NCBI GenBank assembly: GCA_940671915.1
Contig: CALNVZ010002974.1
Coordinates: 38,493,260-38,557,259 of the forward strand
Source: Paracentrotus lividus
Taxonomy: Eukaryota > Echinodermata > Echinoidea > Camarodonta > Echinidae
Length of the DNA: 64,000 nt
Direction of reading: 5' to 3'
Below the pieces are notes generated by a model. The model saw only the letters and a program-made list of their open reading frames with translations. It ran no database searches and was not told the DNA's origin. Below are positions 36,054 through 48,796 of this stretch, piece after piece; position 1 is the first letter of the stretch, and every line of letters starts with the position of its first letter. The position numbers and the translations under genes were made by a program.

Positions 36054-37239
36054 GCACACGTATGTATCCTATAATTAATTCTAGCAAACTCAAGATAAAA
36101 TAATGTCTCATGGATGCAAAGAAGCATCAATTATTTTCCTCTTTTAAGATGATAACGTGACGTGCATAGGCAGATATAGCAAGACTTGTGATAAGAGTCC
36201 TTCAGTATTATTTCCTTATGCATGAACAATTTCCTGATTGAAATTTGGATGGTTCCGGGCTATCTCCTTCCTCCCCCTGAGGCTAAAAGAGGAATATGAT
36301 AATTCTTTTCACCTCAAACCCCTCTTGTTTCACCTCTACACAGACAAGTTTCCTTAGATTTGACTAAGGCTCCTTTATTTGACAAATTGATAATTATAAG
36401 ATCAGGGACGGCACTACTGTCAAATCAAAAGCTATCCCAACAAACTTAATATTATTTTTCATTTATGTAAAATTATTGTAAATGCTTGCATTACTGATTT
36501 GTTTGAATAATATTGAACTTGACACATGAACCTCAGTGGTCGTGTTTGTGCAAACATTTTATTTTATTTTTTAATTACATCACCTGGCAAGTTTTATGTG
36601 ATAACAATATTTCTTTTAGATTTAAACTCAAATTCAAGATTCAAGAAAGAAGATGGGCCTTAAAGCTGGTGTATAGTGTTGGGAGAAGGAAACATTTAAT
36701 TTGTATTCACAGTTAGATAATATGAAAGACTGAATCCTATAACTATTATAAAGAAAGTTATATTACATGAAATCTCGTTTTAGTGTCTTTATTTCATGAT
36801 GTAAGTATAAAAAAGATCAGTCGGGGATCCATCTCAACTCAGTGTGCACTAGGCGTTCACATGGAAAACCAATGGGGATTCTCTTGTGTAGGTGATACAC
36901 ACAGATCGCTATGCTCCAGTCATGCGGGAAGTTCAGGGGACTGGACACCCCAGCAAAGGTCTCAAAAACCGTTCCATTATGTTTGGGTTCAAACATTTCT
37001 CTGAAATTCACCGGAAATTTTGAAAGGAATATCACAAAATCTCTCACACATATATTTTAGTGCAATGTGAACACCATGAGACTATATTTAATCGGTTTTA
37101 TGCTGATTCCTTTTTTGTTATAAAAGAAATATACACCAGGTTTAATGTGAAATGATTGATAAATCTACACATGATCTTTCTACAATCATGATTGTTCAAT
37201 TTCCAATATGTAGCTCAACTTTCCCTATTCTACCATGAA
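36054..37239. other. Non-coding stretch with one undecided coding-like block
   Basis: AT-rich to about 36800. From 36820 to 37045 composition is balanced. The minus frame after a TGAATTTCAG acceptor-like site reads EMFEPKHNGTVFETFAGV and continues open for about 60 codons to TGA at 36817. The plus strand is also open there. No domain recognised, so left uncalled. Confidence 0.35.
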
Positions 37240-37434
37240 TAGTCCCTAAAGTGATTTGTGTAATATTGCAGAAAGTAGCATCTAGGCCCCTAATACATCT
37301 CATGAAATAATAGGCCCTAAAGTGATTTGTGAAATATTGCAGAAGGTAGCATCTATACATCTCATGAAATAACAGGCCCTAAACTGAGTTGTGTATTACT
37401 GCAGACTGTAGCATCTATACATCTCATGAAACAC
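37240..37434 (+). repeat. Three tandem copies of a 62-71-bp unit
   Basis: Units at about 37240, 37311 and 37373, each with GGCCCTAAA (AGTCCCTAAA in the first), ATTGCAGA, GTAGCATCTA and ACATCTCATGAAA. The first is longer by a 9-base insertion. Confidence 0.85.
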
Positions 37435-39774
37435 TGATTTTAGTGACCTACAAAATGCTCTTGCAGTGTTGCAGTAAATGACCAATATGACAGTTAATTT
37501 GACAGAAGGGGTGTTTCATATCATCACTTGGAGTGGGTTCCTAACTGCTCAATTTGGCAAAGGAAGTAATGTCAGTCATCCTCCCTTATTAGCTCACTGA
37601 AATTTACTGTCTGGTGCAATTCAAAATTAAAGGTAACATACATGTACATACATTTAGATTAAACACCCTCCCAACTCCACAGAATACACTCTTTTACATG
37701 GTCTACTGCCTGCATATTATAGCACATGTGCTGCGCAGCCAGGGACAAGGAGCAACCACTATTTCTAGTAGAGTGGAATACGTGTACAAAAATGACTATC
37801 TATGATAGCGGTTTTTTTTTCTTTGCATTTCAGCCCATCCCCCCACACCCAGTTTTTGATCAGCCCCCTCTCCCCCTTCAAAAATGCTCCACGGCCCCTG
37901 TAACTGTTCATTAATTTTTCTTTGGCACAAAACAATAATAGAAACACAGGGTGAAAGATAATCTATACATTCAGGTTATAAGAAATCAAATTGTATAAAT
38001 GAATTTTATCATTAATTTTTTTTTGTAGCAGCATGAATCAACGACATGAAGTAGTTTAGAGAATACATGTACATGTACATCAGAGCCATCATGATTTATG
38101 GCTTTAATGCATGTGCACTAAACATCCCTAATGAACAATTAGACACGCTCCGCTCCAATTTGAAGAAGCACTCTGTCGTGATGTAATTATACTTACCAAC
38201 TTAGTTTGAAAAAGCATTTACACATGAGAGAACACATCTTCTTTATAATGAAAGCGAGAATCGGTTAGATTTACAAAACCACTTTCTTTGCTACTGGCTG
38301 TATTAATATCCTACCGAACAGTAACCAAAAAAATGTATTGTAAAGGTTGTTCCAAGAAAATTTTATGTCTTTGGTTAAACTGAACAAAGAAATAAAACCC
38401 TATCTTTGATTTTTGAAAGTTAATTTATAAACCACATAGTTGTTAAGTGGTTGATATTCTATATGTTTTTTACTCAAGCTACTAATACACTGGTCTTGAA
38501 ACTGTTCATTGATAATTAAACTTTGGCCTATTTTGTTATTATTTATTAGCAGAGTGCTTTTCTTTTCTTGTAGTCTATGACATAAAATTTGCATGTAGGC
38601 GTAATGCCAAGTTTGATGTACTTCTTTCTATTAACTCTTTTTAATACTACAAAAAAAAATTAAGAACAAACTAACTAAGTGTCTGTATTAATTTTCAAAG
38701 TACTGTTTTCCAAACATATAGACTAAGATCTAAACGTAAAGGAATTTACGCTGTTGGGATGTTAAATAGACTAAGATTTGATAACTATTTTCAATTGAAT
38801 GATACTCAACAAATAAATGATAAGAATCTTCAGTACTACAATGTGTATTAGTAAAACATAAACCCACCCTAACAGTTATCAATTTAGTAATATCTACACA
38901 TGTATTCCACTTTTAGAGCAAAACAACCAGTATCACTAAGTAACCATCATTTGAAGAATCATGTCAGTAAACACATCTTAAAATCTGAGTCACCGGCTCA
39001 TTATTGACACAGAAACTAATGTAATCACCACTAAGATAACAGAAAACTTTAAACTAGATATAGTATTGGCTAACTTAATTAATACCAGCCACAAGAGCAT
39101 ACATATAGGCCTAAATGTAGTTAACAACAGGATCTAAGTTCTGAGGTTCTGAGTTCTTATAATGAATGCTTTTCAAATGGTGGGTATTCTAGGACTTAAT
39201 GCTACATAGCAACACATAATACTTAAAATTAAAACAAAAAACAACATGCAGTCAAATTATATGAATTAAGGTATGTAGAAACATTTGCCAGAGCTCAACG
39301 ATGACGTCTGATATCTTTTGCAGACTAGAACAAAAATTATGACTATGCATGTAAAACCTGCTCCATGATAATTACCATCAAGATATACTGCCTTGAGTTA
39401 CATGTACGAGTAGGTATACACATAGGCCTACTAAGTATGATAATGATATTATCGATCCCTACGTGGATGAAACTGAGATGTCTCATTTAGATTCATTGAA
39501 AGAGACAATAATTGATTGTCTTTCTAATCGAATGTGTGGATGTTTAATTGGACGCCTAATCTAGATGTATCCACTTGATAATCACCCTATCAATTATCTC
39601 CATTTCACATCTCCAGCAACCTTTATTAAGTCTGGATCATCATTAAGTGAAGATCACTTTCTCTGATGAAGATCTTCGCCTGACCACCCACAAACATGTA
39701 TTTATATGTGAGGAAACATAGTACATGTACATGTATGTAAAGCCTACCATGAACACTGTTAAGAAAAATTGGAA
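37435..39774. other. Non-coding stretch
   Basis: AT-rich. Donor-like GTAAGT sites on the minus strand (for example near 38196) are not linked to a supported frame. Confidence 0.45.
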
Positions 39775-39970
39775 TTAAGGTGGTATCTCGCTTTGCGGAT
39801 AAGTCTTTGTGATTCGCAACTTTTTTTTTTCCTGTTGCGGAGACATATGTATCCTCAACTCATGAGCTGTCACAAAAAATCATGAGACGTAAGGAGACGT
39901 CTTTGAAACATCTCCACGACTTGTATGAAACCCTATGAAAAACCTCTCATGGCAAGTGAGATTAGGTTGG
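39775..39970. mobile_element. Decayed relative of the GAGACGTCTC foldback element
   Basis: TTAAGGTGGTATCTCGCTTT at the left and AAGTGAGATTAGG at the right mirror the ends of 29300-29525. Internal GTTGCGGAGACAT and AAGGAGACGTCTTTG are retained. Arm pairing is partly lost. Confidence 0.6.
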
Positions 39971-40549
39971 CCGTTTGAACTGGTTATATTTATAGCAAAA
40001 TAAAAGCTTGCTTTAAGAAGGATTTTACATCAAGCATTGTGAAATACTTTGATCTTTCGTTGCCCATTAGGCCCTACATGGAGGGCCTACATGTGGGCTA
40101 GGCCTACTAGCTCTATTTTTTTTTCTTTCTTTTTTTGTTGTTGCCAAATTGGATATTCCAGAACTTTATCATGTATATTTGGGCCATATTTGTTTTGTTT
40201 TGTTTGTTGATCTTCTTTTAGGTCTGTGATGTGAAAATTTATTTCTGTCATTATCAACTGTTGTCATCTATTTCAAATATTCTGCCCTGATGGGAATTTC
40301 CCTCTCTCTCTCTCTCTCTCTATCCATGGTATATTGCAGCAGTCTGTTACACTTTTGGTATGTCAAAATATATTTCCACCTGTCCCAATTCATTCCCAAA
40401 CACACACGGCTTGTCCGCTAGGCACAGATGGGGTTTTGCTCAAGATTTAAAGGTGTTGTTAAACTTACATGTATTTCATTGAAATGAAATATGAATACAT
40501 GTATGTCCCATTTCACTGGCAAGTTTCCAGCCCCCCCCAAAAAAAAAAA

Positions 40550-40582
<33 letters not shown>

Positions 40583-41696
40583 AACAAAACAAGAAAAAAA
40601 TCATTATTGATATATTTTAAAGAACAAACAATATTTTCACTCCAATGTCTTTCATTTCATTTGCATCTGATATTGGTATTTGAAAACTATTTTTCTACAT
40701 CTTCATAGTGTAAATGAAAAACAAAATATAGGGGCATATAGGCCTAACTCAAATGATTAGTTTTTATATACAAATCTCTACACAAATCTCTCTCAACATG
40801 CTTTATTGTACACATGTATAGGCCTACATACTAATTGTACAACTTTCATGGAAATCGGAATTACCGAAGGCCTAATCATAACAATATTATTTTATTTACA
40901 CAGGGTAGCCACTTCAGTTCTTGGCAGCTGTTACCAAGATACAAGAAACAAAATTATAATAAATTAGAATTTAGGCCTAAAAACAAAACTACATAGGCTA
41001 CTTCATACATTGTGGGTAGGCCTATACAGTACTTGATAAAAAGGGGCCTGTTTTTTCAAACCGTCAGTCTATAAGTTCCTGTCATCCCATTGAAATACAT
41101 GCAATTCTACAACACATGTCTCTATGAGTTGTCCAAGAACGTAGACGGTATTGAGAAACTCCATATGTCTATTGGAATATCCAGTTGTCAGTATTGTTAT
41201 CCCTCTTCCATGGAAACAGGTCATGAGTATCAATAGATAGAGAAGGTTATTCATGTACACAGTATGACACATGATTGACCTCTCTCCACAGAGGTCATAG
41301 AACATAGCCTTACATTACAGACCTCAAAATATGAAATACTGATTCCTTGACAATTGCTCTGCTGTCAGTTCCATACACTAATGAAATGACTGATTTCACC
41401 CCTGAACCTCACACTATACTATACCCTTAAAACCCTCTTGCAACCCTAACCCTTAACCTACATCTTAGACAAAATAAAGTCCAGGGTCTAATTGTGTGGT
41501 TTTAATCTCTGCATGTGTCATTCTTCTTTAAGTAATCTCTTTTTGGGTTCAGTATACAATACATGTAGGTTAATTAAATTGGAATACACATACTGTACCT
41601 TTGCTTTGCATATACATGTATCATCAAAAAAGGATATGGAGCAATTTTCTTGCCCAGCTGTTACTTAAAAAAAAGTTGTGACCTTATTAGAGTGTG
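39971..41696. other. Non-coding stretch with microsatellites
   Basis: (CT)n at 40302-40321 and a C8-A14-(CAA)n tract at 40531-40592, whose translation gives a false poly-Gln peptide. The rest is AT-rich without supported features. Confidence 0.5.
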
Positions 41697-41699
41697 TTC

Positions 41700-42186
41700 A
41701 ATGTCCAGTTTCAAATTTATACGCCAACATGAATCATGATACAAAACGCAATCACAAAACTCAAACACAAACGCGATCAACGGTGCACCGTTCAGTGTCC
41801 AAAATTTAAACGTGTTTATACGTCGATCGTCTTTAAATTCCCCACTTTCAAAAAACAAATATCTTCTCCTTTTTTCAATTGCACCGGAAGCTTCCATTGC
41901 GAGAGCACATTTAAACACGTTTGAAAACTCAATCCTGTTCAACGTCGCATTTCGTTGCAATCGCGATGCTCAAGGTCGTAAAATTGAAGCTGATTGTGTT
42001 TGTAAACGCATCTTTTTCAGCGTTTAAATTTTCGGCGTATAAATTTAAATTGAGATTTGAAACACGTTTATTTTTACGACCGGCGATGGGGGACAATGAA
42101 CACCCTCTTTGTTTTTCTTCATATCAGCGTTTTGTATCATGATTCATGTTGGCGTATAAATTTGAAATTGGACATTGAACACACTC
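41700..42186. mobile_element. Harbinger-like palindromic MITE, copy 2
   Basis: The ends are GAGTGTGTTCAATGTCC and GGACATTGAACACACTC, with TTA on both sides (41697-41699, 42187-42189). The three-base TTA duplication is the PIF/Harbinger signature. The arms pair over about 60 bp. It shares internal blocks with 25250-25754, including CGCATTTCGTTG and GATGCTCAAGGTCGTAAAA. The overlapping open frames on both strands are element DNA. Confidence 0.9.
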
Positions 42187-42678
42187 TTAGATTTGCTGGT
42201 AACCTAGTAAAAAGCTACACCCAGAACTGAAACGACTGTATACTAAAGACCTAAAGATGTATTGAACTACATGATAGGGAACCATAAGTAAATAAAATTG
42301 TTCTCTTTGTTATTGTAGAACACACAACTGTTTAAAAGAATAATAGCTATCTGTTCCAAATATTTAAATCAGGAGGGGTTACATATTCTACCAATATAAT
42401 TCCAAGTGCCTCAAAATAAATGTAGGCTAGGTCAATTGCTCACTTGAATGTACACAAAATTGGAAAACACCCAAATAGAGACCGTATTTTTGCTTTCAGG
42501 TCATGAAATCATGCTGTTTTGACAGTTTGATGAGAACAGCAAGGCCAACCCATTCCTCAAAAAGTTTAACCTTGCAATTATTATCAACAGTCTGTAACTC
42601 CAGGACAAGAAAATGTTAGGTGGGGTGTACCCCATCCTTTTCTCGCATTTGTTTAGTTGTGTGCAGTTTCAATTTAAC

Positions 42679-42940
42679 AGAGTGACATTCAGAAACAGCA
42701 TTTCAGCATTCAATCATATTTATCATCCATACTTTAAACCTAATTTACAAAGAAATGGTTCATGACAATAGCTGATGGTACCCTCTTTTCTAGATCTGCA
42801 TAATTAATGAGATATGAATATTCATAATCATGGTAACGGAGTGATGCAAAATGGACATGCATATTTGAGCAGAAAACATTTAGCTTAAACTCTGTGAACT
42901 TTAAATGGCTATCACAATTTTCAGTAATTGATTGGATTCT
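42679..42940 (-). repeat. Dispersed repeat shared with 62079-62364
   Basis: The reverse complement matches 62079-62364 at roughly 85-90% by eye over about 260 bp. It starts AGAATCCAATCAATTACT, includes CTCAAATATGCATGTCCATTTTG and ATTATGAATATTCATATCTC, and ends CTGAATGCTGAAATGCTG-like before GAATGTCACTC. It carries CACTCCGTTACCATGATT. Confidence 0.85.
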
Positions 42941-43599
42941 ATGTTGTTCTAAGTATAATATGCCACCTTTCATAAGAAAATTGTTCGATTATTTTGTTAG
43001 TTATGACTTAAAACTTGAACCCATGTTCGGTGACAGAGTGACATCTGGTTTCCCAGTGTTTTTGTGAAGAGAAATGCATTATAAAGAAATACTAATACCA
43101 AAGTTTGTTAGAGTAGTCGAGCCAAAAAAATTAGCGAAAAGTGACTAGATATAAGAATAAGAGGCATTTAAATCACCACAGTCCAATATGTGCAAATTTG
43201 GGGTTGATCAATTATTCAGCGCAAGAAAACTGAATCGCATAATTTTTGTATTGTAAAGAAGCCTTTGTGGTAATTTCGGATCCTCATTTACATTTTCAAA
43301 GGCACAGCACCACATTAAAATTTCAGCTCCGGGGTCCACTTTTGCTTGGAATTGCCCTTATCTAAATCACTTCTAAACTTGTGCTCACAAAACTTTGCTG
43401 CTTTCCTTCCAATCTTGGGGTCTGGTGGAGAGACTAACCCAATAATGACTCACCAGTCACTCACTTTGTATTGATTCTTTGTGTGTGATGATAACCATTC
43501 ATCAGAAATAGGATTAAAAGGCTGGTAGACACAACAAGTGCATTATAAGTTGTCTATGATCTGTGTAAGTTGAGCATTATAGCTCTCACTCTCATTTGC

Positions 43600-44015
43600 T
43601 TTTCTTCTCTTTTATTGTCTAGATATCTTTCTCTTCTACCCCCTCTCCATCACTTTCCCTCCTTACCCTCTATTTCTCTCTCCTTCACCCTCTCTTTCTC
43701 CCACCTTCCCCACCCTTTCTTCATATATCCCCATCTCTTTCTCCTTCCTTCACATCTATCTCTCCCTCCTTCCCCTCTATTTCTCTCTCCTTCACCCTCT
43801 CTTTCTCCCACCTTCTCCCTTTCTTGCTCCCTCCTTTCCCTCTATTCCTCCCTCCCTCCTTCCCCATCTCTTTCTCCCTCCTTCCCCACCCTTTCTTCCT
43901 ATTTCCCCATCTTTTTCTCCTTCCTTCCCATCTATCTATCACTCCTTCCCCATCTCTTTCTCCATCCTTCCCCACTCTTTCTCCCTCCTTCTCTTTCTCT
44001 CTCTCTCTCTCTTTT
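43600..44015. repeat. Pyrimidine-rich minisatellite
   Basis: Repeats of CTCCTTCCCCATCTCTTTCTC-like units of about 20-40 bp, almost no purines on the plus strand. The 154-codon plus frame and the minus-strand frames rich in E, K, R and G are the repeat in translation. Confidence 0.9.
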
Positions 44016-46620
44016 CCATCAAGTCAGTCACTGAAAAAATGGATGAATGAAACCTATTGAATACGCACTCTAAATCCAATTGAACTTTCACAATAGTTCT
44101 TTTTTTTTGTTCCCTTTTCAGTAGGTGCAAGGTTACCTGTTGTCCGACTTGGAGAAAAAAATTGGCTTCTACACTTGCAAGTTGCAGGGGGCCATTGGGT
44201 GCCATTCACATCACAAAGGCAGAGTTCCCCGGTCAATCAATAATACTTAATTGAAATGACTCTGACTGGATATAAACAAAAAAATATGACTTCAGCCCAG
44301 GCTGTGTGGCATCTCACTTCCCCGACAATACAGGTGTCGAACTATATTATAGGCTACAGTCAATAATTTTAATAACCTTAAATAAAGATGCACCTGTATT
44401 AAGAAAATCTTCCTCTTATTCCTGCAATCTTTGCCTTTTGATGAGTTACCTTTCCTTATGTACACCATACTTAGTGTGAGCCCTAAGTTGTAGCCTAATG
44501 TTTGGTTTAGAGTCTGTATGTGCAATAATAACCTACTATCATTATTGCATTTATAAGAGTCTTGTTCATTCATTTTTTTAATGTATTCAATGCAAAATCA
44601 ACCTATGGCGTCATGTTATTCCTGTTGCATAACCACCAGCAAGGTCCTTACAACAAATTTTTATTGATTTGTGTATAAAATTAGAGTTCAGTAAATAGAA
44701 ATCCCCTTTTTCATTCAGATCATGTTTACAACACAGGGGAAATATATAATGAAAGATGAATACAAATATGAATTTGAACTACACAAAAACAATATCTATT
44801 GAGTCATGAAGTTTTGACAAGTTTATAACTGGGTGGTACATACCCAAGTACAAGAATTCATGGCATGTGCAAGGAATCTATAAAGGGTAATGAAAATAAA
44901 AATTGATATTTCAATACCACAGAACTTCATACTTCAATGCATCTTCCCATTACGGTAATTTGATTTGAATCCCATACATAAACACTCATTCACCTCTATG
45001 TCTTCCTACAATGATTTATATTTTAAGTACACCTCTAACAGGCATGAATAATGTTGAGCAATAACCAAGTAAAGAATAATAATGAGCTCAGCAATTAGAC
45101 CTTTATGTTGCTCATAGATATACCAACTTTACTCTTAACATGCCGCATAAAATAGTAGTGAAATATTACAAAAGCAGATTTTCTTTTAAATTTTTTTGGA
45201 TGTGAATGACTGGAATTTAATCCACAGACACAATACATTCAGTATAGTTGGTTTGCAAAGCCTGTACTGCCAGCACTAAAGAGAAACTGAATTGTTACAA
45301 TTGTAGATAATAAGTACAATTCCACAAAAAAAGTGCCTGAGGCATGCTACATGTATGGGTTAAGTTTCATCATGCAGTTACTTAACAGCCAACTGAAGAA
45401 GGATGTTTAAATGCAACGTCAGGTGTAGAAAATTGTCTCATTCTCATTGAATCTAATCATGAATCTATTCACAGACATCTACTTTGACCGGGAACCCTTT
45501 CATTTGATTTGAGTGCCCCTCTTCTCTACTTGGGATAATCCTCCCATCAATCTGAAGAACTTGTCAATGATCGAACCTTTCAGATCACACCATACAATTT
45601 AGTTTCACCTTTCAAGATAGATTATAAAGCTTTCCATCAAATAGGAATTAATTAATTACCTTACTACCCCATTCCGTTTCAATGTTATTCCTAACCTCCG
45701 CATTCAACATCTTGGGGGCTTATAAGGCTTTACACTTAAAATATATAAGAGGCCATTTGAAGTAACTTGTTAAATCAAGGGGGCCCTGTAGATAAAAGTA
45801 GGTTCAATATTAATTTTATTAGGGTGTATGCCTTTTCTCCATGGCTCATGATATACTGGCATGAACCATATCTATTATCTGACTAAAATGTAAGGCCTAG
45901 ACATATCTATGGCTTGAAAAGAGGAAATAAAGAAGATACATGTCTTACAGAATTCCATCAAAGTATTAGTTGTTCATGTATCACATAAATCTTACCACCT
46001 TCAGTACCCTTAAAATCACCACCAACAATAATAATTATAAATTAATTATAACACCCTGAAATCCTTGGGTCAATGAATGTGTAAAAGAATCTCGTAAGAA
46101 ACCTCCCGATTTATTCTTTCTTTCAAGGCCAGGCAGTTTAATAAGCTTTACTGTTGGCTCCTTTAGAGGTAGAATTAGTTTTCATGATTTCTTTTATGCT
46201 GATGAAACTACATGTACCTAAATTTTCCTTGTTTTAATTACATAAGGCAGGAGTGGGTGTGCTTTTTCTTTCAAACATAAACCTAATTCGACTGTAAAAT
46301 ATGTGCACATCATCAGGCACTTCATAAAAATTATACGAGCACCACACAGTCACAAAAACATATAGTAAGCCTATAAATGTACAAACTTGATACAAATGAG
46401 TAAAATGACAAAAGAGACTTATCTAGTTTGAGATGCCCGAATATCGCGAATCATCACCAACCACATCAACAGACGGGCTGTCTGAGCGGAGAGGGGAGCG
46501 TATCGTCTCGATGAAGAGCCATGCATGCCAACAACAAAACCACAGATTAAGTCGCGAAATCAAGTAAAGAAACTAAAGAAGAAACAGCATTCTACCAAAT
46601 TAGAAATAGGGTCTACTTAC
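44016..46620. other. Non-coding stretch with undecided blocks
   Basis: At 44122 the plus strand has an acceptor-like TTCCCTTTTCAG followed by about 43 open codons (GARLPVVRLGEKNWLLHLQV...), and the minus strand is open over the same bases. At 46440-46560 a CpG-containing block is open on the minus strand from ATG (MHGSSSRRYAPLSAQTAR). Neither has domain support. The remainder is AT-rich. Confidence 0.35.
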
Positions 46621-46648
46621 TTGTCAACTTCTTTGGTTTGACATCCAT
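46621..46648 (-). CDS. Candidate first coding exon (MDVKPKKLT)
   Basis: On the minus strand ACCAATGG starts a nine-codon frame, MDVKPKKLT plus one base, ending exactly at a consensus GTAAGT donor (phase 1). Phase and strand match the acceptor of the 90-bp exon at 29713-29802. The junction codon becomes AAT (Asn), giving MDVKPKKLTN then GETNMNG. The two exons would be separated by about 16.8 kb. The 5' flank is the duplicated arm at 46667-47110, so the upstream region of this gene has been copied in inverted form at 48143-48606. The copy loses similarity just before the ATG. So short an exon can arise by chance; the phase match is the main support. Confidence 0.4.
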
Positions 46649-46666
46649 TGGTTACAGTGTTTAATT

Positions 46667-47110
46667 CCAAACTAGATGAGAAATTACGGCCATGAGCGAC
46701 AGGTTATAGAATCCCAACAACACAGCTGATGACCGGTATCACAGAAAATGGGCAACACAGAAAATGGGCAAGCTGTTGAGGCGACCAATAGCAATGCGGG
46801 CGAATCATGCGGATGTTTGGGATTCGGGGAACCCCCGATAAAGAATTCCTCCTTGCCTTGTCTTCGATCCATGCCTCGTTGTTTGACGCACAGATATTAG
46901 GCTAGGCGTCATTGGGGGTTGGGGGGGGGGCACGTTGTTATGATATTTTCTTAGGAGCGGGGGAATCATTCGAATCATTCTTCCATGGCATTTCATATCA
47001 TGAGATCATGGATTCTACTGATGAGATCCAATGGTCTAATATTCCCTACCATTTTCGTCCACAGCAAGGGAAGATACAAAACCTTTCTGCTTTCTTGGAT
47101 AATTTTAGGA
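46667..47110 (+). repeat. Duplication arm A
   Basis: Inverted counterpart of 48143-48606. Landmarks are ATTACGGCCATGAGCGACAGG, AACACAGCTGATGACCGGTA, TTCTTCCATGGCATTTCATA and GATACAAAACCTTTCTG. The open frames in both arms translate to the same cysteine-containing nonsense and are not called as genes. Confidence 0.85.
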
Positions 47111-47126
47111 TGATTTGACACAAAGT

Positions 47127-47457
47127 GGGGCCAAGGTATAACATTCTTTATATATAGGGTACACACATAGGGCCTTTATATTAACTATTATGTATTTCTA
47201 TGGGTGTCACCCCTAGTTGTTCCACTCGTTGCTGACAGGCGCTGGTTGCTGATATTAAAATTAGAGGAAATCAAACAGAGGAAGAAAAGAAGAAGGACTT
47301 TGACAAGTTGTTATAATAAATGCGACAGACCAAAGTCTGTTTATCGAGGGGGTGTAAATAAATATTTTTATTAGAAACAAGGGCATGGGTATAATTGTTG
47401 TGACGCACACAAAAAAGCAGACACTACTATTTCTTGTCCTGTCACATGAAGAATGCA

Positions 47458-47490
<33 letters not shown>
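47127..47490 (+). repeat. Duplication arm B, ending in poly(T)
   Basis: Direct counterpart of 48797-49189, over 90% alike by eye. Landmarks are GGGTACACACATAGGGCC, CTATGGGTGTCACCCCTAG, CGACAGACCAAAGTCTG and TTCTTGTCCTGTCACATGA. It ends in a T run of about 31 that runs into the assembly gap. Confidence 0.85.
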
Positions 47491-47870
47491 NNNNNNNNNN
47501 NNNNNNNNNNNNNNNNNNNNNNNNNNNNNNNNNNNNNNNNNNNNNNNNNNNNNNNNNNNNNNNNNNNNNNNNNNNNNNNNNNNNNNNNNNNNNNNNNNNN
47601 NNNNNNNNNNNNNNNNNNNNNNNNNNNNNNNNNNNNNNNNNNNNNNNNNNNNNNNNNNNNNNNNNNNNNNNNNNNNNNNNNNNNNNNNNNNNNNNNNNNN
47701 NNNNNNNNNNNNNNNNNNNNNNNNNNNNNNNNNNNNNNNNNNNNNNNNNNNNNNNNNNNNNNNNNNNNNNNNNNNNNNNNNNNNNNNNNNNNNNNNNNNN
47801 NNNNNNNNNNNNNNNNNNNNNNNNNNNNNNNNNNNNNNNNNNNNNNNNNNNNNNNNNNNNNNNNNNNNNN
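47491..47870. other. Assembly gap
   Basis: 380 consecutive N between the poly(T) end of arm B and a G-rich segment. Open frames crossing it are meaningless. Confidence 1.
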
Positions 47871-48142
47871 CGTGGTTGGGTGGGGGGGGGCGCCCAAAAG
47901 TTTACAAATTGGTATTTAGCGTAGATTTCTTTTGTTCTACATGCCTACTTTGTGTAATAATCGTGTAGTGGAAAATGAGAGAGCTACGGCTTTATGGTGG
48001 AGTTTGGTCTGCAAGCCAATAAACCCCACCAAGGGGGTGGGGGGGGGGGGGGTGGTTTGGGTGGGCGGGGGGGCGGCCAAAATTCAAAATTGTATTTAGC
48101 GTAGATTTTTCTTTATTCTACCTGCTACTTTTGTGTAATTCG

Positions 48143-48606
48143 TCCTAAATTATCAACACAAAAAAAACCCAGAAAGGTTTTGTATCTCTTTCCTTGTAGT
48201 GGGCGAATGGTCGAGAATATTATATACCATTCAGATCTCATTGTCAGCAGATCCCTGATCTCATAGATATGATATGCATTGGAGAAATGATTCGAATTGA
48301 TTCCCCGGCCTCTAGAAATATCATGACAACGTGCCCCCCCCCCCCCCACATGACGCCTAGCCTATATCATCTGTGCGTCAAACACACGAGCATGGATCGA
48401 AGACAGGCAAGAGAGGAATTCTTTATCGCGGGGTTCCCGAATCCAAACATCGCATGATCGCCCGCATCTTGCTATTGAGTCGCTCTCAAAGCTTGCCCAT
48501 TTTTCTGTGTTGCCCCTTTTTCTGTGATAACCGTCATCAGCTGTGTTGTTGGGATTCTATAACCTGTCGCTCATGGCCGTAATTTCTCATCTAGATTTGG
48601 AATTAT
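48143..48606 (-). repeat. Duplication arm A, inverted copy
   Basis: Reverse complement of 46667-47110 with small indels. It is preceded by a direct duplication of a TATTTAGCGTAGATTT block (47915 and 48092). A short inverted pair also surrounds it (AACCCCACCAAGGGGGTG near 48022 against CACCCCCTTGGGGGGGTT near 48630). Confidence 0.8.
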
Positions 48607-48796
48607 TATCACTTTTGCACCCCCCCCCCACCCCCTTGGGGGGGTTTTATTGGTTGAGCCACTCACCATAAGCCTAGCTCTCTCACTCCCCTCCATAGCG
48701 ACCAACGATGCAGGTCAACCATTATACTAATGCCCCTTCAAAGTTAAGAGGACGTTAAAAAGACTAATTAGGGCCCTACAATTTTTTTCTCGCAGT

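Noticed and set aside
36817..37047. Minus-strand frame MRDFVIFLSK...ELRWIPD, considered a terminal exon
   Set aside because: Acceptor-like site present but both strands are open and no family is recognisable; left as undecided in the non-coding entry.
39117..39165. Minus-strand TCC-TGT-TGT-TAA, a possible Rab tail ending in CC
   Set aside because: No acceptor in the needed phase 0, an in-frame stop only 11 codons upstream, and a local direct repeat explains the sequence.
40469..40708. Frame with poly-glutamine
   Set aside because: (CAA)n microsatellite after a poly(A) run.
43570..44034. 154-codon plus-strand frame rich in S, P, L and F
   Set aside because: Pure pyrimidine minisatellite; no sequence complexity.
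44054..44259. Cysteine-containing minus frame and a plus frame after a CAG
   Set aside because: The two strands compete, with no donor or domain to decide.
47385..47968. Open frames of 151-179 codons
   Set aside because: Mostly unknown residues across the 380-N assembly gap.
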